Assembly: GCF_020921035.1 (NCBI RefSeq)
Contig: NC_063151.1
Span: 4,154,001-4,218,000, forward strand
Direction of reading: 5' to 3'
Length of the DNA: 64,000 nucleotides
Source of the DNA: Rhodamnia argentea
Lineage: Eukaryota > Streptophyta > Magnoliopsida > Myrtales > Myrtaceae
Both the position numbers and the translations under genes were made by a program. Below are positions 59,125 to 64,000 of the stretch, in pieces. Under the pieces are notes generated by a model. That model ran no database searches. It worked only from the letters and a program-made list of their open reading frames with translations, and was not told where the DNA came from. How positions within the stretch are numbered: the first letter of the stretch is position 1; every line of letters begins with the position of its first letter.

Positions 59125-60092
59125 GGTTTCAGTTTTAACTTAGGTTCACCTGCGAAAGTTGTTTCTGGAAGGATTTGCTCCCGAGTCTCCTACTTCTTTA
59201 GTTCTCAACCTCATAGAACATTAGTAAGCACCTTCGTCACTTGATTACCGTGTTCGGTGACAGAATATTCAGTGGTTTGGAACCATCGCGCCACCGGCTC
59301 ACGTCCGGTGGTTTTTGATATTTCTTGATTATTAGAAATCTCTTATATGTTAACAAAACCTTATGGAGTAGGTTGGTCTAGGGCATGCTCTCGAATTGGA
59401 TCCAATTATGAAGTCAAGCACCAAATCGCTCCAGCATGATGTTGAATCCAGTCATTATTATCTAAACTCGCTATCCCAGGTCAAATTCTATCACGTTTTG
59501 CAAAACGACATAGGCAGCGCCATGCAATTTTCTCGTATTTGCAACTTACGATGTTTGCTTTTTCATAAGGTAGAAGGATGGGGAGGGAGGCCCGGTATTA
59601 TCAACCTTTTTCCGAGCATTACCTTAGGGTCTTCACATCTTTCGAGAAACGTTCGGTTTGAATCATGACTATTCCACAAATTACCCATTATTAGAAGACG
59701 TGAGATCGGTGAATCTGCAATCACTCACCAAAATACTAGTAGCCAGAATGTCTCTGCTCATGAAGTACACTGTGGTTAGACAACATAGCACAAACCATCA
59801 AGAGAGCAAAACGAAGCGACGAGACTTGAGCACGATCCGTGTGGCGAGGCTCACCGTCCGATCGGGCAACTGAAATTGCAGTTGTCATCGCCAGAAATTC
59901 AGATAACAGCCTATCAAGCTAAGCACGCCCGCACCAGATTTGGACCTCCCAAATCCAGTGTGGTGTGGTGTCAACCTGCATGGGGTGCGAACGAAGGAAC
60001 TAGACCCGTCACGAAGCAAAGACAAAACGGCCAAAGCGAGAGAGGGGGAGAGATTTCAAGAGCCGCTAATCTTGCTGAATACAAATTGGATA
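59125..60092. other. Intergenic, no supported gene
   Basis: Several short plus frames (59396-60142) overlap in different phases with no family resemblance. Confidence 0.4.
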
Positions 60093-60690
60093 GGAAAAAT
60101 TATCAAAAAAATTCTAAATCTATTGTAATTGTTCTAATTTAGTCTTGAGTCTTTTCATTGTGTAAATTTAATCTTAAACCTTTTGAATTTATATACTAAT
60201 TGAGTTCATCCGATTAATTTTAACAAAAAATAGCTTACCCGGACGTTGGCCGTCTTGTGACGTGACCGGTGTTGACCAAGATATTTTTTAATATATTTTT
60301 TAAAATGAATATTTTAACTACTTTTAATCATTTTTCATTTTTTTCTTTGTTTTTTGTTTCTTTCAATTTGGCCAACGATGGTCGTACCCTTGCCAAATCT
60401 AGCCAAGGGACTTTGCGGCTCGATCACTATCAGTGAGTCCATCACGGCCTCGCCGACCAAAAAAAAAAAAAAAAAAAAGAAAAGAAAGAAAAGATAACTA
60501 AAAATTTATTTTTTAAAATTTATTTAAAAATGTTCACGTTAATGACGGTCATGCCACTTAGGACGGATGGTATGAGCATCAACGATTTTCGATCAAAATT
60601 GATTTGATGGACTAAATTGCACATTTGAAAGGTTTATGACTAGTTCGACACCAATACAAATGTGTTTATGACTTTTTTTGGTACTTTTCC
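60093..60690. repeat. Foldback transposon, family F1 (copy e)
   Basis: The left arm (GGAAAAATTATCAAAAAAAT, then TCTATTGTAATTGTTCTAAT) is inverted at the right (...GACTTTTTTTGGTACTTTTCC). Both arms carry inner GACAAAAA/TTTTGTC-type words around the core (60365-60450). A clean target duplication was not found. Confidence 0.7.
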
Positions 60691-60799
60691 GATTGATCCC
60701 CTCTACTTGCCCACAGGATGAGGCGGTAGTCAATCATTCTACAATGAGAGGAACTCCCTGCCGAAAGGATGAGCTTGCTACAAATATCTTTCATGTCCC

Positions 60800-61324
60800 G
60801 GGGAATATTGTCTAAAAGGTTATAAACCTATTGCACATTTATCAATTCAATCATAAACATTTTCACGTTTTGTTAATTGAGTCCATCGGGTCAATTTTGA
60901 CAAAAAATAGTGGACTTAGGTACAAGAAGTCTTACGTGACATGGCTGGCATTGAGATGATCAATTTTTTACTAACTTTTTAAATATATTTTTTATTTTTT
61001 ATTTTCTTGACTTTTTTTTTTTAATTGTGGCTTGCGAGGGTCATCGGGCCCTCATCGGCAACCGGCGACGCTGGTCTCACCCATACCATCACGAAAAACA
61101 CAAAGAACAGAAAAAAAAAATTACGAAAAAATTGGAAAATGCTAAAAAATTACCAACCTCAATGGCGGCAATGATGTTCACGTCAGTAATTTTCAGTCAA
61201 AATTAGCTTGATGGATTCAATTGATAAAACATGAAAAAATTTAGGGCACAATTTGTAAAATTAAAAAGTTCATGACTAAATTGATAAAAATGTAATATGT
61301 TGAGCGCTTTTTATACAATTTTCT
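60800..61324. repeat. Foldback transposon, family F1 (copy f)
   Basis: The left arm (TCTAAAAGGTTATAAACCTA, then TTGAGTCCATCGGGTCAATT) is inverted at the right (ATGGATTCAATTGATAAAAC... ending TTTATACAATTTTCTCC). The core is near 61020-61085. Confidence 0.7.
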
Positions 61325-61326
61325 CC

Positions 61327-61975
61327 ATACCCAAATACGCATAAGTCATCTTTGCCCAAGCTATCAAGCTTATTCCCCTTTTGCCTCTTTTATTGACTTA
61401 AGCATCAGGGAGCTAATATGTTTCAAAAATCTAAACGCTTTCATTTGTTATCTCTGGGTGCGGGTCAATCTCTTGATTAAGAGTTGCGCGTCGACACCTA
61501 TACAACTAGGTGCTATAAAAGGTGGGTACTACATACAACAATACTAGAACTTTATTGATATCGGATTATCCGATCGGAAAGGAGTCAAATTTTGTTCCGT
61601 AAAATGATGTGAGTGGGGGTACCTGAGATTAAACAAGAAAAGGACAAGTGCAAAACTTCAGAAGTGATATAATTCCGCTAATTTGAGTGTCATAATATAA
61701 AAATTTGGTTTCCATGGCCAGAAATGCACAAGTTATTTTTGCTCTAGGTATCAACTTTATTCCCCTTTTATCACTTATTGGCTTGGGCAACGGGGGGCCA
61801 ATCCAGTTCGCGAACCCAAATGCTTAAACTTGTCATTTGCAGGTGCGGGTCAATCTCTTGGTTGAAGCTCCGTGAGACCAGAGCTGTGCATCAACACCTA
61901 TGAAACTAACAAGGCGCTCTAAGGGGTTGGGACATACAACACTACTAGAAATTTATTAGTATCTACTTCTCATTC
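61327..61975. repeat. Diverged tandem repeat, period about 390 bp
   Basis: Positions 61327-61580 match 61717-61975 in order: TTTGCCCAAGCTATCAAGCT with TTTGCTCTAGGTATCAACTT, TTATTCCCCTTTT in both, GTGCGGGTCAATCTCTTG in both, and ACAATACTAGAACTTTATT with ACACTACTAGAAATTTATT. Coding not seen. Confidence 0.7.
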
Positions 61976-62162
61976 GAGGTCAAGAATATTGATTCTAAGA
62001 ATGTCCAAACTTTGGTCAATTATAGAATCGTGTGCGTACCGCATAGAAGTATAAGTGCAATGAAATATGGTAGTATTGTCGAAAAAGAGGCATACACATT
62101 CGATACGAGCTCCTTAGTCCTCTAACTTAGAAGTTCAAGCTTTCAAAAATTTGAGTTCTTAT

Positions 62163-62545
62163 GTCACTTTTTGCGGGAAAATCCACCCCCACCCCAAAAA
62201 AAAAAAAAAAAAAAAAATCCTAAACCTATTAAAATTATGCCAATTTAGTCTTAAATTTTTTAATTGTGTCAATTGAGTCCTAAATATTTTCACATTTTAT
62301 CAATTGAGTCTATCCGATTAATTTTGACAAAAAATTGATGACATGAATGTCCGCCGTTCACCGACCATCCTACGAGACACTGGAGGCACATATGTGATTT
62401 TTTTTTTCTTTTCCCGCAGGAGGCCGCCTATTGAGGCCCAGTGACCTTCGCCAGCCACTGGTGAGGGTCACGGTCCTTGCCCAAATGTGAAAGAGGGCCG
62501 TGAGCGCTAGCCTAGTGGCCTACAATAAGGAGTACTTTCGATAGA
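62163..62545. repeat. Foldback transposon, family F1 (copy g), incomplete
   Basis: Left arm with poly-A and TCCTAAACCTATTAAAATTA, TTGAGTCCTAAATATTTTC and TTGAGTCTATCCGATTAATT, then a GC-rich core. No right arm follows. Confidence 0.55.
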
Positions 62546-63099
62546 CACAAAACGTTTCGGCGCATGACCATTATTTGCTATCGCATCATTTGACGGGTCA
62601 CGTTTTATCTCTACCATTGTTTAATGTTGAGAGAAGTTTTAATGACCTTTCTACTCAATCAATTAAAAGTACAATTAAATTGAATGAAAAGTTCAAGCTT
62701 TCAATGTTAGGAAGTGTCTAGAGACTTGCTTTAAACTTCAATGATGCATGTCCTCAATCAATTGGAAGCGCAATCAAAGAATTAAAGCCACGTTCGTTCA
62801 AGAAGATCGAAGCCACTAACTGTACACATGAGAACATGTTGTGCTGTGAATTCAACGCGTGCTCTTATCTGAAGGTGGAAAAGTAAATTGCATTATCTGC
62901 TCGAGAAGGATCTAAATCCCTCCCCTAAAATGATGAACATGAAGAGGACAAAGTCAAAAACTTTCTGAACTATGGCTGTGTGTTTTTCCTCTCTCACACA
63001 CACGCAAGCGATCGCGAGCGCGCTCTTTGAGAAGTAATCTTCGGTTGTCGAACCGTATTACTCTTGAATGAAACTCTATCAAATATCAACGACCCTTGA
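62546..63099. other. Intergenic, nothing recognised
   Basis: AT-rich, with a short CTCTCACACACACGC stretch near 62992. No gene. Confidence 0.4.
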
Positions 63100-63372
63100 A
63101 GAGTGCTTCGTCCGAGGCCGGCGAGGTCGCCCGGCCGGTCGCCGAGGCCGGTGACCGATTGGAGGAAGAAGATGGGGAAAAAAAGGAAGAAAAAAGAAAA
63201 AAATTCAAAAAATATAATAAAAATTATCCATGTCGAGATCGACGATCAAATGGACTAAATTGACACAATTACAAAAAGTCTAATACTCAATTGGTAAAAA
63301 AAAAAAATTTAGAGCTGAATTGGCACAATTGCAATATATTTATGACATTTTTTTTTTTTGTAATTCTCCCCT
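63100..63372. repeat. Foldback transposon, family F1 (copy h), right half only
   Basis: GC-rich core (CGAGGCCGGCGAGGTCGCC) followed by the right arm: GGACTAAATTGACACAATTA, TGAATTGGCACAATTGCAAT and an end at GTAATTCTCCC. Copies g and h could be halves of one element split by about 550 bp. Confidence 0.55.
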
Positions 63373-64000
63373 CGACAATCTGATCAAGGATTTGGTCACA
63401 TTTGGGTTGAAAATTGACGCAGACGATTGGCATATTATAATCGCCAATACCATACTTTTTTTTTTTGGGTGGACCAATACCATACTTCAAACATTGTCTA
63501 ACGGGCAGAATCTTAGCATGTATATAAGAAGGTAAAAATGCATTTTGTTTATCCTTACTGGCTCTTTTATACCGCACTGCATGAAGCGCCTATAGGATCA
63601 ATTTATATGATATTATTCGACGTCGGTGATTAAGTCATCTCCTAGGAGTACCTAGAGCATTAAATGGATGGGTCGAATCGAAAATAATCCGACCCAAATT
63701 GACTCATTTATATGCAATACAAACTCGGTGATTCATATCTTATCTAACCTAGTTATTAAAATACTTCCGTATTTAATCCAGCCTATACAAATCCTTATCC
63801 ACTTAGTTAACCCACTTTAAGCTCTTCATGTATATAGGTTATTTAGATAAAACCGCCATCTTTGCTATAAGATGCTAAAGAATTGATTTTCAACATGGCA
63901 TAGAATTTTCAATTTATGTGTTGATTCACAATGAAGAATTAAGAGAAAGTAAGTACATGATATTAACTTTATAAAATTATAATAACAAATAACGTGGAGG
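63373..64000. other. Intergenic with F5-type repeat remnant
   Basis: Positions 63655-63850 match family F5 (GGATGGGTCGAATCGAAAAT, CCGTATTTAATCCA). No gene. Confidence 0.4.

Noticed and set aside
1-64000. CRISPR arrays, bacterial operons, rRNA genes and organelle insertions
   Set aside because: No regularly spaced direct repeats of the CRISPR type, and no rRNA or long plastid-like or mitochondrial-like stretches were recognised. The window reads as plant nuclear DNA.

Overview
The window looks like nuclear DNA of a eudicot plant. Genes have GT/AG introns, AT-rich intergenic DNA and many short inverted-repeat transposons. The protein families are plant-specific: GASA peptides, PSI/DUF668 proteins, a J11-type plastid J-protein and a plant receptor-like protein. 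The style of the repeats would fit a woody Myrtales species such as Eucalyptus, but that is a guess from memory.

Layout. 0-1.2 kb: degenerate receptor-like protein (RLP) gene, running off the left edge. 5.8-7.2 kb: a four-exon gene for an organelle-type homologue of the bacterial ribosome-assembly protein DarP/YjgA. 7.3-17.3 kb: a tandem segmental duplication about 6 kb apart, carrying two J11-like J-domain genes and different transposon insertions in each unit. 20-21 kb: Copia-type fragment. 21.3-22.3 kb: intron-bearing, frameshifted remnant of a DEAH-box RNA helicase gene. 24.3-28.1 kb: a 3.8 kb solo LTR with a 5-bp target duplication. 30.3-35.4 kb: a 12-exon PSI-like gene (612 aa). 43.4-44.6 kb: an unrecognised EAR-like, coiled-coil protein (287 aa). 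49.4 kb: small three-span membrane protein. 50.5-52.9 kb: nuclear-looking coiled-coil protein (370 aa). 53.8-59.1 kb: a GASA (snakin) cluster with one intact gene, one doubtful gene and one fragment. 59-64 kb: transposon-rich, with no gene seen.

The intact genes have ordinary housekeeping or signalling roles and no operon-like logic joins them. The more unusual material is repetitive. One dispersed family of foldback elements (ends about 100-200 bp, variable GC-rich centre) appears at least eight times, one copy with a perfect 9-bp target duplication. A separate 441-bp foldback element has a 9-bp duplication and an apparently empty site in the paralogous segment. Exon borders were worked out by hand from splice sites, reading-frame continuity and family resemblance. 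No database search was possible.
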